Numbered from the stretch's first letter, positions 37,274-47,056 are shown. The stretch is DNA of 64,000 nt from Thiobacillus sp. (GCA_030692355.1 JAUYCF010000043.1:1-64000); one strand, 5' to 3'. Made by a program: numbers and translations. Notes: generated by a model not told the origin, from the letters alone.

Positions 37274-38236
37274 TCATTTCGCCACCTTCCGCGTGGCGAT
37301 CAGACTGGCGACCACGCTCGACCCGATCAACACCGCGACGATGGCCAGCGAAGCGCCCACCGGCACGTGATACCACGGCATGATGAGCATCTTGGTGCCG
37401 ATGAAGGTGAGCACCATGGCCAGGCCGTACTTCAGCAGATGGAAACGGTCCGCCACGTCGGCCAGCAGGAAATACAGCGCGCGCAGGCCCATGATGGCGA
37501 AGATGTTCGAGGTGAAGACGATGAAGGGGTCGGTGGTGATGGCGAAGATGGCCGGAATCGAATCCACCGCGAACACCAGATCGGTGACCTCGATCAGGAT
37601 CAGCACCAGGAACAGCGGCGTGAAATAGCGCACGCCGTCCTTCATCACGCTAAATTTCTCGCCGTGATCGCCCTCGGCGATGCGCAGATGCCGGCGCGCG
37701 AATTTCAGCACCGGGTTTTTTTCCAGATCGGGCGTCTTTTCCGCCATCACCAGCATGCGCATGCCGGTGACGACCAGAAAGGCGCCGAAGAGATAGAGCA
37801 CCCAGGAATACTCGCGCACCACCCAGGCACCGGCCAGGATCATGATGGCGCGCATGACGATGGCGCCCAGCACGCCGTAGATCAGCACCCGGCGCTGGAA
37901 TTCCGGGGCAACGTGGAAGGCGGTGAAGATCAGCAGGAAAACGAACACGTTGTCCACCGACAGCGACTTCTCGATGAGATAGCCGGTGAGGAATTCCAGC
38001 GCCTTGCGGTCGGCGATCTCCGGCCCCACCGTGCCGTTCAGGTACCACCACATACCGGCGTTGAACGCGAGCGCCAGGCTCACCCACACCAGCGACCAGG
38101 CGGCCGCCTCCTTGACGCTTACTTTGTGCGCTTTGTTGCCGCCGAATACGAACAGGTCCAGCACCAGCATAACCAGAACGAAGACGATGAACGCTGCCCA
38201 CATCCATGGCTCGCCGATCGAGATTGCGCTATTCAT
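37274..38236 (-). CDS. TerC/Alx family integral membrane protein
   Basis: A 320-residue protein with about eight or nine helices. It carries the family motifs EKSLSVDNVFVF and EVTDLVFAVDSIPA, whose paired aspartates are thought to bind metal. Family members such as Alx export manganese or help load metal into secreted proteins. The substrate here is unknown. The start MNSAIS at 38236 is used; an earlier ATG four codons upstream is possible. I did not find a convincing manganese riboswitch upstream. Confidence 0.9.
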   Translation of the reverse strand: MNSAISIGEPWMWAAFIVFVLVMLVLDLFVFGGNKAHKVSVKEAAAWSLVWVSLALAFNAGMWWYLNGTVGPEIADRKALEFLTGYLIEKSLSVDNVFVFLLIFTAFHVAPEFQRRVLIYGVLGAIVMRAIMILAGAWVVREYSWVLYLFGAFLVVTGMRMLVMAEKTPDLEKNPVLKFARRHLRIAEGDHGEKFSVMKDGVRYFTPLFLVLILIEVTDLVFAVDSIPAIFAITTDPFIVFTSNIFAIMGLRALYFLLADVADRFHLLKYGLAMVLTFIGTKMLIMPWYHVPVGASLAIVAVLIGSSVVASLIATRKVAK

Positions 38237-38340
38237 GAGGCATTCCAACAGGTAACGGCGTGGAACGGGAACATTCCCGCCAGGCGCAGCCCACCACCAC
38301 GATCAAATCGTGCGGTAGGCCGACGAGAAGATAGACGGCT

Positions 38341-39216
38341 TTACTGCCGCGCGCGCAGCGCCGCGATGCGCTCTTCCAGCGGCGGGTGCGTCATGAACAG
38401 GCGCTTCAGGCCATGGGCGCCGCCGCCGGCGATGCCGAACGCCGCCATCTTGTCGGGCAGCGGCTGCGGATGCAGGCTGCCCAGGCGCTCCAGCGCGGCG
38501 ATCATGTTGGGGCCGCCGGCCAGGCTGGCGCCGCCACGGTCGGCGCGGAATTCGCGCTGGCGCGAGAACCACATGACGATGATCGAGGCCAGGATGCCCA
38601 GCACCATCTGGGCAACGATGGTGGTCACCCAGAACGCCGGGCCGTGGCCGCGCTCGTTCTTGAACACGACACGGTCGACGGTGTGGCCGATGACTCGCGA
38701 CAGGAAGATCACGAAGGTGTTCACCACGCCCTGGATCAGGGTCAGCGTGACCATGTCGCCGTTGGCGATATGGGCGATTTCATGCCCCAGCACCGCCTCG
38801 GCCTCGTTGCGCTTCATCTGCTGCAAAAGTCCGGAGGACACGGCGACCAGCGACTTGTTGCGGGTCATGCCGGTGGCGAACGCGTTGACGTCGGGGGCGT
38901 CGTAGACGCCGACCTCCGGCATCCCGATTCCCGCGTCCGCCGCGTATTTGCGGATGGTGTCGACCAGCCAGAATTCGGTCGAGTTCGACGGCGTCTCGAT
39001 CACCCGCACGCCCATCGATTTCTTCGCCATCCACTTCGAGATGGCGAGCGAAATGAACGAACCGCCGAAGCCCATCACCGCGGCCATGACCAGCAGCGAA
39101 GTCAGATTCAGCCCGGTCTCGGTGAGATAGGGCTCAAGGCCCAGCACGCGCATGGCGATCGACAGAACCAGCAAAATGGCCACGTTGGTGGCGAGGAACA
39201 AGGCAATCCGTTTCAT
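38341..39216 (-). CDS. htpX: Membrane zinc protease HtpX
   Basis: Stress-linked inner-membrane metalloprotease of 291 residues that degrades damaged membrane proteins. Two N-terminal helices (about 5-25 and 38-58), the zinc motif HEIAH at 145-149 and two later helices give the standard topology. The downstream glutamate lies in the FRADRGGA region. AAGGAGAAACC precedes the ATG. It is divergent from the nhaR-like gene with a 138-base AT-rich spacer. Confidence 0.96.
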   Translation of the reverse strand: MKRIALFLATNVAILLVLSIAMRVLGLEPYLTETGLNLTSLLVMAAVMGFGGSFISLAISKWMAKKSMGVRVIETPSNSTEFWLVDTIRKYAADAGIGMPEVGVYDAPDVNAFATGMTRNKSLVAVSSGLLQQMKRNEAEAVLGHEIAHIANGDMVTLTLIQGVVNTFVIFLSRVIGHTVDRVVFKNERGHGPAFWVTTIVAQMVLGILASIIVMWFSRQREFRADRGGASLAGGPNMIAALERLGSLHPQPLPDKMAAFGIAGGGAHGLKRLFMTHPPLEERIAALRARQ

Positions 39217-39354
39217 GGTTTCTCCTTCAAAGCGCGGGTCGTGTGCGGGCCTGCGGCCCTTTCACGGATAGACAAAGGATACAGACCGCCCACACACAAT
39301 AAAATTCGATTTTCATACTGCTATTGTTCGGTTTTATCGAACCGATTCCACATC

Positions 39355-40260
39355 ATGCTCAATTACAGGCACCTGCACTACTTCCGTACCGTCGCCAAGG
39401 CCGGCGCCATCAACAAGGCGGCCGAAAAGCTGCATCTGACGCCGCAGACGCTGTCCGGGCAGATCAGCATACTGGAAGACCGCCTGGGGGTCGCGCTGTT
39501 CCGCCGTAGCGGACGCCGGCTGGAACTGACCGATGCCGGGCATACCGCGCTGACCTATGCCGACGAGATTTTCGCCGTTGGCGCCGAACTTGAGGAAGCC
39601 TTGCTGAACCGGCCCGGCGCGCGCGTGTATCCGTTCCGCGTCGGCATCGCGGATGTGGTGCCGAAGACGATCGCCTACCAGTTGCTGGCGCCCGCGCTCA
39701 CCCTGACCGAGCCGGTCAAATTGATCTGCAAGGAAGACCGGCTGGAACAGCTGGCCGCCGAGCTCGCCATCCACCGGCTCGACATGGTGCTGGCCGACCG
39801 GCCGCTACCTTCCAGCATGGACATCAAGGGCTACAGCCATCCGCTGGGCGAATGCGGCATCGCCTTTTTGGCCACGCGCGCCCTTGCTGGCGAACTGGCA
39901 GCGAATTTTCCTGCCTGCCTGCACGGCGCGCCCCTGCTGATTCCGGGCGAGGACAGCGCCCTGCGCGCGCCGCTGTTGCGCTGGCTCGAACGCCGCGGTA
40001 TCCAGCCCACCATCGTCGGCGAATTCAACGATAGCGCGCTGATGAGCGCCTTCGGCCAGGCGGGCGCGGGGGTGTTCCCGGTGCCGCTGACCACGGCGCA
40101 GGAGGCGATGCGGCAGCACGAGGTGGTCGAAGTGGGGCAGACGCTTGAGGTGCGTGAGCGTTTTTTTGCCATTTCAGTCGAGCGGCGGCTGAGCCACCCC
40201 GCGGTGCTGGCGGTCAGCGAAGCGGCGCAGCGACGATATCAGCCGCAGGATCCGGGCTGA
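39355..40260 (+). CDS. nhaR: LysR-type regulator of the NhaR group
   Basis: A 301-residue transcription factor. The N-terminal winged helix-turn-helix (NYRHLHYFRTVAKAGAINKA ... LTPQTLSGQISILEDRLG) and the ligand domain segments IGECGIAF-like, LLIPGEDSALR and GEFNDSALMSAFGQAG closely follow E. coli NhaR, the sodium-responsive activator of nhaA. No nhaA is present in the window. Its target may be the divergent htpX or genes elsewhere, including osmotic or stress functions. ATG 39355 starts the DNA-binding domain. Confidence 0.88.
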   Translation: MLNYRHLHYFRTVAKAGAINKAAEKLHLTPQTLSGQISILEDRLGVALFRRSGRRLELTDAGHTALTYADEIFAVGAELEEALLNRPGARVYPFRVGIADVVPKTIAYQLLAPALTLTEPVKLICKEDRLEQLAAELAIHRLDMVLADRPLPSSMDIKGYSHPLGECGIAFLATRALAGELAANFPACLHGAPLLIPGEDSALRAPLLRWLERRGIQPTIVGEFNDSALMSAFGQAGAGVFPVPLTTAQEAMRQHEVVEVGQTLEVRERFFAISVERRLSHPAVLAVSEAAQRRYQPQDPG

Positions 40261-40271
40261 TGCGCCGATCT

Positions 40272-40350
40272 ATTCAACCCAGATTGTCCATTTGACTTGT
40301 GAGGCGCACCCTACAAGCTTTAAATCGGCAATGGATAATCCGGATTCAAA
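40272..40350. repeat. MITE-like element, copy 2 (short)
   Basis: Imperfect terminal repeats at 40272-40292 (core AACCCAGATTGTCCATT) and 40330-40350 (ATGGATAATCCGGATT) flank a half copy of the GTAGGGTGCGC family at 40304-40314. Related to the element at 33512-33625. Its right end reaches the last codon of the PIN gene. Confidence 0.65.
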
Positions 40351-40783
40351 CAAACATCCCGTTCAGCCAGCGCACCGCCTCGTCCGGGCGCATGATGAGG
40401 AACTGCGACGCGCATCGACGGCGCAGCTTGAGCACCGCGCGATCCTTGCTGACCAGGCCCTGCGCGCCGACGGCGGCGGCCAGTTCGATAAATTTCTGGT
40501 CGTCGGGGTCGCTGCAGCGTGGCAGGCCGGCGCACCCTTCGACCGTCCGGGCCGCTTCCGACAAGGCACGATAGCGCGCGAAGAGCCCCGCCTGCCGTAC
40601 CTCGTCCAGAACAAATTCCGGATATGCCAGCACGCGCTGCAACTCGTCCAGCGTGGCGGCCGACGCCACGCAGCGCACTCGCCCGGCTTCCAGCGCGAGC
40701 CGCAGGGGGCGCGCAACCGCATCGTCGAAATGCAGCAGATCGAGCACCACGTTGGTGTCGATCACCAATAAGGGCCTATTCAA
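40346..40783 (-). CDS. PIN-domain putative ribonuclease
   Basis: A protein of about 145 residues with the PIN-domain acidic sites: IDTNVVLDLL near the N terminus, DELQRVL in the middle, SDPDDQKFIELA and LVSKDRAVL near the end. The family is the putative toxin PIN superfamily seen in VapC-like nucleases. No antitoxin-like partner lies next to it, so it may be a solitary nuclease. The start is uncertain: TTG at 40783 is chosen, overlapping the thioredoxin stop by 8 bases; GTG at 40771 is possible. Confidence 0.75.
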   Translation of the reverse strand: MNRPLLVIDTNVVLDLLHFDDAVARPLRLALEAGRVRCVASAATLDELQRVLAYPEFVLDEVRQAGLFARYRALSEAARTVEGCAGLPRCSDPDDQKFIELAAAVGAQGLVSKDRAVLKLRRRCASQFLIMRPDEAVRWLNGMFV

Positions 40784-41147
40784 TACCGGCGTGCCCGGCG
40801 ATGAACTCGCGTACCCAGTGCTCCGGCCTGGCGCTGGCGAAGCGCCCGACGATTTCGCCGTTGACGAACAGCAGCACGGTGGGGAAGCCGCGCAGTTCAT
40901 AGCGCCCGGCAAGCTTCATGTTGGCACCCTCGTCGACCTCGACCTTGGCCATGCGGATCTTGCCGGCGTAATGCGCGATCACGCGCTCCAGCACCGGCGT
41001 CAACGCCTTGCAGGGCGGACACCAGTCGGCCCAGAAGTCGACCAGGATGGGCAACGCGTGCGAGGCCTCGATCACATCACGGTCGAAATGTTCCAGGTGG
41101 GTGTCGAAAATCAGGCCGGGGGCGGGTATGGCATGTAAAGGGGTCAT
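40776..41147 (-). CDS. Thioredoxin-domain protein
   Basis: A 123-residue thioredoxin-like disulfide reductase. The active site is DFWADWCPPCKAL, with the pair C43/C46 in a CPPC motif instead of the classic CGPC, which usually shifts redox potential. The cis-proline loop is GFPTVLLFVNGE. A short N-terminal extension of about 20 residues lacks a signal peptide, so it is probably cytoplasmic. The start ATG 41147 has no strong ribosome site. Confidence 0.87.
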   Translation of the reverse strand: MTPLHAIPAPGLIFDTHLEHFDRDVIEASHALPILVDFWADWCPPCKALTPVLERVIAHYAGKIRMAKVEVDEGANMKLAGRYELRGFPTVLLFVNGEIVGRFASARPEHWVREFIAGHAGIE

Positions 41148-41300
41148 GGCGTGGAACTGGTCGGGGCGTCGCAGTGAAGTCAATACGCGCCTATTTTGCC
41201 TCAAGGGCCGGCCTTTTACTGCCTGCGCCGACCGCGCCAACCAAACATCCGCGTAAAGAACTGCTTCGCCAAGCAGGTGAAGGGCTGCTATTTTTACCCT

Positions 41301-41711
41301 ATGGAAGAACGTTTCTATCGCGAACAGGAAATCGCCCGGCTGCCGGCCTTTCTTCCGGCCGCCACCTACAACCTTGCGCACACCCTGCTGGCGCGTGCCG
41401 GCACATGCCTGTTCGTGCCGATCCGCAGCCTGCAGTACATGGCGGTGCTGGATACCGAAGAATTCATTTTCATCGACAGCCAGAACAAGGCCTGGGTCGA
41501 GCTGGCCTGGCAGCATTTCCGCCCGCAGGCGCGCAGCGCGCTCAACGAACGCGTGCCGTTCGAGGTGGTGCATTACGCGCCGCAGGCCGAGCAAACCATG
41601 AAGCGCCTGCCGGGCGAATTTCTCAAGGCACTCCAGGCGCTCGCCGAGCGCGACTTGCCACAGCAGGATGCAAACGTGCTGCCGCTGGTGCGCCCGCCCC
41701 ATCCGAAGTAA
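41301..41711 (+). CDS. Hypothetical protein, 136 residues
   Basis: Family not recognised. The sequence begins MEERFYREQEIARLPAFLP and contains a beta-rich centre (CLFVPIRSLQYMAVLDTEEF) and a helical end with the pair NERVPFEVVHYAPQAEQ. No membrane helix or signal peptide is visible. Codon use looks native. It lies between the divergent thioredoxin and the response regulator, and may be conserved only among related betaproteobacteria. Confidence 0.6.
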   Translation: MEERFYREQEIARLPAFLPAATYNLAHTLLARAGTCLFVPIRSLQYMAVLDTEEFIFIDSQNKAWVELAWQHFRPQARSALNERVPFEVVHYAPQAEQTMKRLPGEFLKALQALAERDLPQQDANVLPLVRPPHPK

Positions 41712-41808
41712 GGGACAGGCTGCGCGGGACAATACGCGTCGACTGGACGCCGAAGCCACCGGAGTGTTAAAACCCCTGCATGCGCCTCCCCCCTCCCAAT
41801 AACCTGCC

Positions 41809-42516
41809 ATGAGCGACCGCACCGTCTTTTCCATTCTGGTCGTGGAAGACAACGCAGATCTGGCGGCGAACATCGCCGACTTTCTGGAAGGCCATGGCCA
41901 TCAGGTGGATGTGGCACAAGACGGCGTAACCGGCCTGCACCTGGCGGTCACCCAGCCGCATGACGTCATCGTGCTCGACCTGATGCTGCCAGGCATCGAC
42001 GGCCTCACCCTGTGCCGCCGCCTGCGCCAGGACGCGCAATCGCAGACGCCGGTGCTGATGCTGACCGCGCGCGCCACGCTGGACGACAAAGTCGCCGGTT
42101 TCGGCGAAGGTGCCGATGACTATCTGACCAAACCGTTTGAACTGCGTGAACTGGAACTGCGCCTCGCCGCCTTGGTGCGGCGTGCCAAAAGTGGCGAGCG
42201 CCTGAACCGGCTGCAAGTGGCCGACCTGGCGTTCGACCTCGGCACCCGCGTCGTGCAGCGCGCTGGCCGCACCCTCACCCTGCCCATGCTGCCGATGCGC
42301 ATCCTGGAGCTGCTGATGAAGCGCTCGCCCAACGTGGTGTGGCGGCGCGAAATCGAACAGGCGGCCTGGGGCGATTCGCCGCCCGATTCCGATTCCCTGC
42401 GCGTGCACATGCATACCCTGCGCGCAGCCATCGACCCGCCCGACCTGCCGCCGCTACTGCATACCGTGCGCGGCGTGGGCTATCAACTGAAGGCACCGGA
42501 TGTTCCGCCTGCATAG
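41809..42516 (+). CDS. OmpR/PhoB-type response regulator
   Basis: A 235-residue regulator. The receiver domain (about 7-120) has the acidic pair VVEDN, phospho-acceptor D57 in VIVLDLMLPG, and K in DYLTKPF. The winged-helix DNA-binding domain (about 130-230) ends with LLHTVRGVGYQLK. It overlaps the kinase gene by 17 bases, so the pair is translated together. The downstream sulfatase is the likely target or partner. Confidence 0.93.
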   Translation: MSDRTVFSILVVEDNADLAANIADFLEGHGHQVDVAQDGVTGLHLAVTQPHDVIVLDLMLPGIDGLTLCRRLRQDAQSQTPVLMLTARATLDDKVAGFGEGADDYLTKPFELRELELRLAALVRRAKSGERLNRLQVADLAFDLGTRVVQRAGRTLTLPMLPMRILELLMKRSPNVVWRREIEQAAWGDSPPDSDSLRVHMHTLRAAIDPPDLPPLLHTVRGVGYQLKAPDVPPA

Positions 42517-43759
42517 CCTGCGCGCGCGCATCGCCCTCTACTTCGCGGCATTCGGCGCACTGCTCGCCCTGGTCATGGCGGTGATGATGTATCAGTCCGC
42601 GCACGACCTCAGCGTGCGCCTGGTGGACGAAACCCTGACCGCCGAACTCGACGACTACATCGCCCGCCGCGGGCGCAACCCCCGCTCCCTGCCGCCTTCC
42701 ACCGTCATCCTGCAGGGCTACGTGCGGGAAGCGGGCGAGACGGACGGCGTGCCGGACTACCTCGCCAAGCTGCCGCCCGGACGTCACGAAGTCCGCGTCG
42801 GCGACCTGTTCTACCGGGCAGCCGTGCTGGACCGGGAAGACGTCCGTTACTACCTGCTCCACGACATCACGCTCAAGCTCAAGCGCGAGCGGCGCTTTGC
42901 CCAGCAGCTCAGCATCGTTGCCGTTGCCATGACCCTGCTTTCCGCCTTGCTCGGCATTTTCCTGTCCGGCGTAGCGGTGGCGCCGGTGCGTGACCTGGCC
43001 GCGCGGGTACGCCACCGCCGGCCGGAAGACTGGAGCGACCCGCTGGTCGAACATTTCCACGACCGCGAGATCGAGGAACTGGCCGGCGTGTTCGACCGCC
43101 AGTTGAGCCGCATGCGCGCCTTCATGGAACGCGAGCGCGCCTTCGGTGCCGACATGAGCCACGAACTGCGCACCGCGCTCGCCGTCATTCTCAGCGCCAC
43201 CGAAGTGCTGCTGGACGACGGCGCCCTGAGCGAAAAGCAGAAAGCGCGCATCCAGCGCATCGATCGCGCCGCCCACGACATGGCCGAACTCGGCACCGCC
43301 CTGCTGCTGATGGCGCGCGAAGACCACGCCCAGCCCGGCGGCGGCTGCCAGGTCGCCGCCGTGCTCGAGGAAGCGGTGGAAAAGCAGCGCCACATCCTGG
43401 CAAGCAAACCGGTTGCCGTGGACGTGCAGACCGACCCCACCCTCGTCGTCGCTGGCGATTGCGGACTGGTCGACATCCTGGTCAGCAACCTGGTGCGCAA
43501 CGCCTTTTCCTACACCGATGCCGGCAGCGTCACCATCCACCAGGACGGCCGCAGCCTCGTCATCTCCGACACCGGCCGCGGCATCCCCGGCGACGCCATC
43601 GACCAGGCCTTCCTGCGCCACTTCCGCGACATGGCCAGCACCGGCGCTGGCATCGGCCTGTCCCTGGTCAAACAGATTTGCGACCGCTATGGCTGGCAGG
43701 TCCGGCTGGAAAGCGGGGAGCAGCAGGGCACTACGGTGACGGTGGTGTTCGCGCGCTAA
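42500..43759 (+). CDS. Sensor histidine kinase
   Basis: A 419-residue membrane kinase paired with the preceding regulator. Helices lie at about 10-32 and 137-160, with a periplasmic sensor of about 100 residues between them. A HAMP linker follows. The H box FGADMSHELRTALAV has H221; the residue after RT is Ala where Pro is usual. The ATPase domain has N (NLVRNAFSY), G1 (DTGRGIPG) and G2 (GAGIGLSLVK) boxes. A decayed copy of the last 60 codons lies on the opposite strand at 46675-46905. Confidence 0.93.
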   Translation: MFRLHSLRARIALYFAAFGALLALVMAVMMYQSAHDLSVRLVDETLTAELDDYIARRGRNPRSLPPSTVILQGYVREAGETDGVPDYLAKLPPGRHEVRVGDLFYRAAVLDREDVRYYLLHDITLKLKRERRFAQQLSIVAVAMTLLSALLGIFLSGVAVAPVRDLAARVRHRRPEDWSDPLVEHFHDREIEELAGVFDRQLSRMRAFMERERAFGADMSHELRTALAVILSATEVLLDDGALSEKQKARIQRIDRAAHDMAELGTALLLMAREDHAQPGGGCQVAAVLEEAVEKQRHILASKPVAVDVQTDPTLVVAGDCGLVDILVSNLVRNAFSYTDAGSVTIHQDGRSLVISDTGRGIPGDAIDQAFLRHFRDMASTGAGIGLSLVKQICDRYGWQVRLESGEQQGTTVTVVFAR

Positions 43760-43836
43760 GCAGACAGGCGGCTCGACCAATATGGGTCCGTGGTCGACTG
43801 GGCTGATTCTGACCTTCACCTTATAATATATCCCGC

Positions 43837-45777
43837 ATGAAATTTCTCTCGTCCCGTTTCGCCAGCCTGCCTTTTCTGCCTTACGCCATCTTGTTTCTGG
43901 CCATCGCCAGCCTGACGCGTCTGGCGCTGACCTTGCAAACCGGCCTCGACAAGACCCCGCTTTTGCTCTGGCCCGGCCTGTTGCTGCGCGGCATCGGGTT
44001 CGACCTCGCGGTGCTGGCCTGGCTGCTTGCGCCCATGCTGCTGTGGGCTGCGCTGTGGCCGACGCGCTGGCGCAACACGCGCTGGCGGGGCGGGCTGCGC
44101 CTGGCGATCTTCTTCGTGATGGCGGCGCTCCTGCTGTTCGGTGCGCTGGCGGAATGGGTTTTCTGGGAAGAGTTCGCCACCCGCTTCAACTTCATCGCCG
44201 TCGATTACCTGGTCTATACGCATGAAGTGATTGGCAACATCGTCGAGTCGTATCCGGTGGCGCCCCTGCTCGCCGGCGTGGCGGCGCTGGCGGCCTTGCC
44301 GACCTGGCTGTTCCGCTCGCGCATCCGCGCCGCGGGCATTCCCGCGACGCGGGCAGGCTGGCGCGTGGCGTACGCGGCGCTGGCGTTCGCGCTGCCCTGG
44401 GGCGCCATGCATCTGGCCGATGTCGACCAGATGCAGTTTTCCGGCAACGCCTACGCCAACGAGCTGGCCGGCAACGGCCTGATGACCTTCTTCGCCGCCT
44501 TCCGGCGCAACGAACTGGATTACGAACGCTTCTACGCGACCTTGCCTGCAGCCCAGGCGGATCGCATCCTCGCCGAACTCGGCGTCGAGCGGAAGCCGCT
44601 TACCCAGGCGCTGCACCCCGGAGCGGACGAGGGCGAGACCTTCGATCCGCAGCGCGTGCCGTTCACGCGCCCGCCGCGCAACATCGTGCTGATTTCGGTG
44701 GAAAGCCTGTCCGCCAAGTTCCTCGGCAGCTTCGGCAATCCGGCCGGTCTGTCGCCGCGGCTGGATGCGCTGGCCCGGGACGGCCTGCTGTTCACCCGTC
44801 TGTACGCCACCGGCACGCGCACGGTGCGCGGACTCGAGGCCCTATCACTCGGCACGCCGCCGATCCCCGGCCAGGCGATCGTGCGCCGGCCCGGCAACGA
44901 GCATCTGGCAACAATCGGCGAAATTCTGCGCCGCCAGGGCTACGAGACGCTGTTCCTGTACGGCGGCTACGGCTATTTCGACAACATGAACGGCTATTTC
45001 GCCGGCAACGACTATCGCGTTGTCGACCGCACCGATTTCCCGAAGGCCTCCGTCGGCTTCGCGAACGTCTGGGGCGTGGCCGACGAGTTTCTCTACGACA
45101 ACAGCCTGGTGCAGCTCGACCGTGCCCATGCCGCCGGCAAGCCCTTCCTGGCGCAGATCATGACCACCTCCAACCACCGGCCCTTTACCTACCCGGATGG
45201 ACGCATTGACATCCCCTCACCGGGCAAACGCGAGGGCGCGGTGAAATACACCGATTACGCGATCGGCCACTTCATCGACCAGGCGCGCAGCAAGCCCTGG
45301 TTCGACGAAACCCTGTTCGTCATCGTCGCCGACCATTGCGCCTCCGCCGCCGGCAGGACCAAGCTGCCGGTGGCGGGCTATCACATTCCGATGATTTTCT
45401 ACGCGCCGGCATTGCTAAAGTCCGGGCAAGACGACCGCTTGGCCAGCCAGATCGATATTCCGCCGACCCTGCTGGATGCGATAGGCCTGCCCGGCGACGA
45501 CCATTTCTTCGGCCAGTCGCTGTTCGAGCAGCGCCAGGAAAACCGCCGCGCCTTCATCAGCAATTACCAGGAACTCGGTTACCTGAAGGCGGGCAAGCTG
45601 GTCGTGCTCGGCCCCAAGCAGCGGATCGACACCTTCCGCATCGACGCCAACGGCGACGCCACCCCGACGACGCCGGATCCGCGCCTGCGCGACGAGGCCG
45701 TGGCCTACTACCAGACCGCATTCAAGGCATTCAAGGGGGGGGCGCTGAAAATGGGGGCGGCGGACAAGGCACGATAA
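43837..45777 (+). CDS. LTA synthase family sulfatase / phospho-headgroup transferase
   Basis: A 646-residue inner-membrane enzyme of the alkaline-phosphatase superfamily. Five N-terminal helices (about 12-205) lead to a periplasmic sulfatase domain (about 285-600). The nucleophile threonine is probably in [12 protein letters not shown], and metal ligands are visible in [10 protein letters not shown] and [11 protein letters not shown]. Family members transfer phosphoglycerol or phosphoethanolamine to glycans or lipid A. Which substrate is used here cannot be told. A TATAAT box lies only about 10 bases before the ATG. A fragment of its 3' end is repeated at 46921-46978. Confidence 0.87.
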   Translation: MKFLSSRFASLPFLPYAILFLAIASLTRLALTLQTGLDKTPLLLWPGLLLRGIGFDLAVLAWLLAPMLLWAALWPTRWRNTRWRGGLRLAIFFVMAALLLFGALAEWVFWEEFATRFNFIAVDYLVYTHEVIGNIVESYPVAPLLAGVAALAALPTWLFRSRIRAAGIPATRAGWRVAYAALAFALPWGAMHLADVDQMQFSGNAYANELAGNGLMTFFAAFRRNELDYERFYATLPAAQADRILAELGVERKPLTQALHPGADEGETFDPQRVPFTRPPRNIVLISVESLSAKFLGSFGNPAGLSPRLDALARDGLLFTRLYATGTRTVRGLEALSLGTPPIPGQAIVRRPGNEHLATIGEILRRQGYETLFLYGGYGYFDNMNGYFAGNDYRVVDRTDFPKASVGFANVWGVADEFLYDNSLVQLDRAHAAGKPFLAQIMTTSNHRPFTYPDGRIDIPSPGKREGAVKYTDYAIGHFIDQARSKPWFDETLFVIVADHCASAAGRTKLPVAGYHIPMIFYAPALLKSGQDDRLASQIDIPPTLLDAIGLPGDDHFFGQSLFEQRQENRRAFISNYQELGYLKAGKLVVLGPKQRIDTFRIDANGDATPTTPDPRLRDEAVAYYQTAFKAFKGGALKMGAADKAR

Positions 45778-46086
45778 TCCTATCGCGCCAAAGCCGCGGA
45801 TCACCTCGACCCCGGCGATGCGCCCCTATGCCGGATCTGCGTCGCAGCGTTCCGTGCAAGTATTGGACTTGACAATATTGGCCGCCTTACCGGCCACACC
45901 GCCTCTATCCGCATCCTGCTCGTCAGGCCAGCACTTTGCCCGCGGCTTCCTTCAATCTCCGCCTTGCGACAGATACCCTTGTCGTTCAGCCAACACTTCC
46001 TCTTGCCGGATGTGTAGAGGACTTTCGCCTCCAGGTCGCTCTATAATATAATTTAATACATCCATAAAGAAATATCGAGACAGATT
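45778..46086. promoter_or_regulatory. Gap ahead of the first gamma-carbonic anhydrase gene with likely promoter
   Basis: A 309-base gap without a supported gene. The last 50 bases are strikingly AT-rich for this genome and contain a perfect TATAAT at 46042-46047, about 40 bases before the carbonic anhydrase ATG. No good -35 hexamer is visible at the right distance, and no GTTGC-N5-GCAAC palindrome was seen. Confidence 0.4.
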
Positions 46087-46647
46087 ATGATTCGCCGCAA
46101 CCCCAACGGAGACACCCCACGGGTGCATGAGACCGCTTTCGTCGATCCCACCGCCATCCTTTGCGGCAAGATCATTGTCGAAGCCAATGTATTCATCGGG
46201 CCGTATGCCGTGATCCGTGCCGACGAGGTCGACGGCGACGGCGACATGGAGCCCATCATCATCGGCGCCGACTCCAACATCCAGGACGGGGTGGTGATTC
46301 ACTGCATGGCAGGCAGCGGCGTCACCATAGGGCGCGGCAGTTCGATCGCCCACCGCTCCATCGTGCATGGCCCGTGCACGGTGGGCGACGGCGTATTCGT
46401 CGGCTTCAACTCGGTGCTGTTCAACTGTTCGGTCGGCGAAGGATCGGTCGTCCGCCACAACTCCGTGGTCGAAGGCTGCGACGTGCCGCCGGGCTTCTAC
46501 ATCCCATCCACCGCCAACATCCGATCCAACCGGGACCTGGAGACCATCGATCGTGTGACGCCCGATGTCAGCAGCTTCTCGGAAAGCGTGGCACAGGCCA
46601 ACCACGAACTGGTTAAAGGCTACAAGCAGATGCGCAACGAGTTCTGA
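46087..46647 (+). CDS. Gamma-class carbonic anhydrase, copy 1 (CcmM/CamH-like)
   Basis: Predicted to interconvert CO2 and bicarbonate. The 186-residue left-handed beta-helix protein has all three zinc ligands of the gamma class: H72 in NIQDGVVIH, and H89 and H94 in AHRSIVHG. The continuation GFNSVLFNCSVGEGSVV and DVPPGFYIPS resembles the N-terminal domain of carboxysomal CcmM more than the general YrdA-type proteins. No signal peptide is present, so it acts in the cytoplasm. Its DNA is nearly identical over long stretches to copy 3 at 52414. It is followed by gene debris instead of a co-transcribed gene. Confidence 0.9.
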   Translation: MIRRNPNGDTPRVHETAFVDPTAILCGKIIVEANVFIGPYAVIRADEVDGDGDMEPIIIGADSNIQDGVVIHCMAGSGVTIGRGSSIAHRSIVHGPCTVGDGVFVGFNSVLFNCSVGEGSVVRHNSVVEGCDVPPGFYIPSTANIRSNRDLETIDRVTPDVSSFSESVAQANHELVKGYKQMRNEF

Positions 46648-46674
46648 CGGGCTGAAATCCACCCGGACGGGCAC

Positions 46675-46905
46675 TCAGAAGAAACTGACTTTGACCGTCG
46701 TTCCCTGTTGCTCGCTGCTTTCCAGCCGCACCTGCCAGCCGTAGCGGTCGCAGATACGCTTGACCAGGGGAGAGGCCGATGCCGGCGCCTTCGCTCGCCA
46801 TGTCGCGGAAGTGGCGATGAAGACCTGGTCGATAGCGTAGCCAGTTACTTTCGCCCGTAATTGCTCACGACCACGGTGCCGGCGCCGCCAGGATTTCCAC
46901 CAGCC
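46675..46905 (-). pseudogene. Decayed 3' fragment of a histidine kinase gene
   Basis: Read on the minus strand, the segment matches the last 60 or so codons of the kinase at 42500-43759: the AIDQ region, GAGIGL, a CDRYGWQVRLES stretch and EQQGTTV before a TGA. One base is missing before the DMAS-equivalent and one C is extra after GIGL, and an in-frame stop sits further upstream. It is therefore a remnant of a paralogous kinase. Confidence 0.8.
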
Positions 46906-46920
46906 GGCATCGGCCGACAG

Positions 46921-46978
46921 GAGTTCCGGCGACGAGGCCGTGGCCTACTACCCCCGCATTCAAGGCGCATTTAAATGG
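46921..46978 (+). pseudogene. Fragment of the sulfatase 3' end
   Basis: The bases GACGAGGCCGTGGCCTACTA followed by a CCGCATTCAAGGC-like stretch repeat the end of the sulfatase gene near 45700-45738, with a short deletion. Together with the adjacent kinase fragment this fills the gap between copy 1 of the carbonic anhydrase and the first sulP. The rest of that 475-base gap (46980-47122) holds only candidate operators. Confidence 0.7.
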
Positions 46979-47056
46979 ACACGTGACGATGATCTGATTT
47001 TCCGGGCCGCTTTGGTTTTGTAGTCACAGACCACTTAATCTTCTCTTACCCCTCGC

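Noticed and set aside
38237-38340. Manganese (yybP-ykoY) riboswitch before the TerC gene
   Set aside because: The conserved core of that riboswitch could not be matched on the minus strand; only generic GC stems are present.
39355-40260. Sodium-proton antiport locus
   Set aside because: The regulator is NhaR-like, but no nhaA or other antiporter gene is adjacent; neighbours are htpX and a PIN protein.
40346-40783. VapBC toxin-antitoxin pair
   Set aside because: Only the PIN protein is present; the upstream overlapping gene is a thioredoxin, not an antitoxin.
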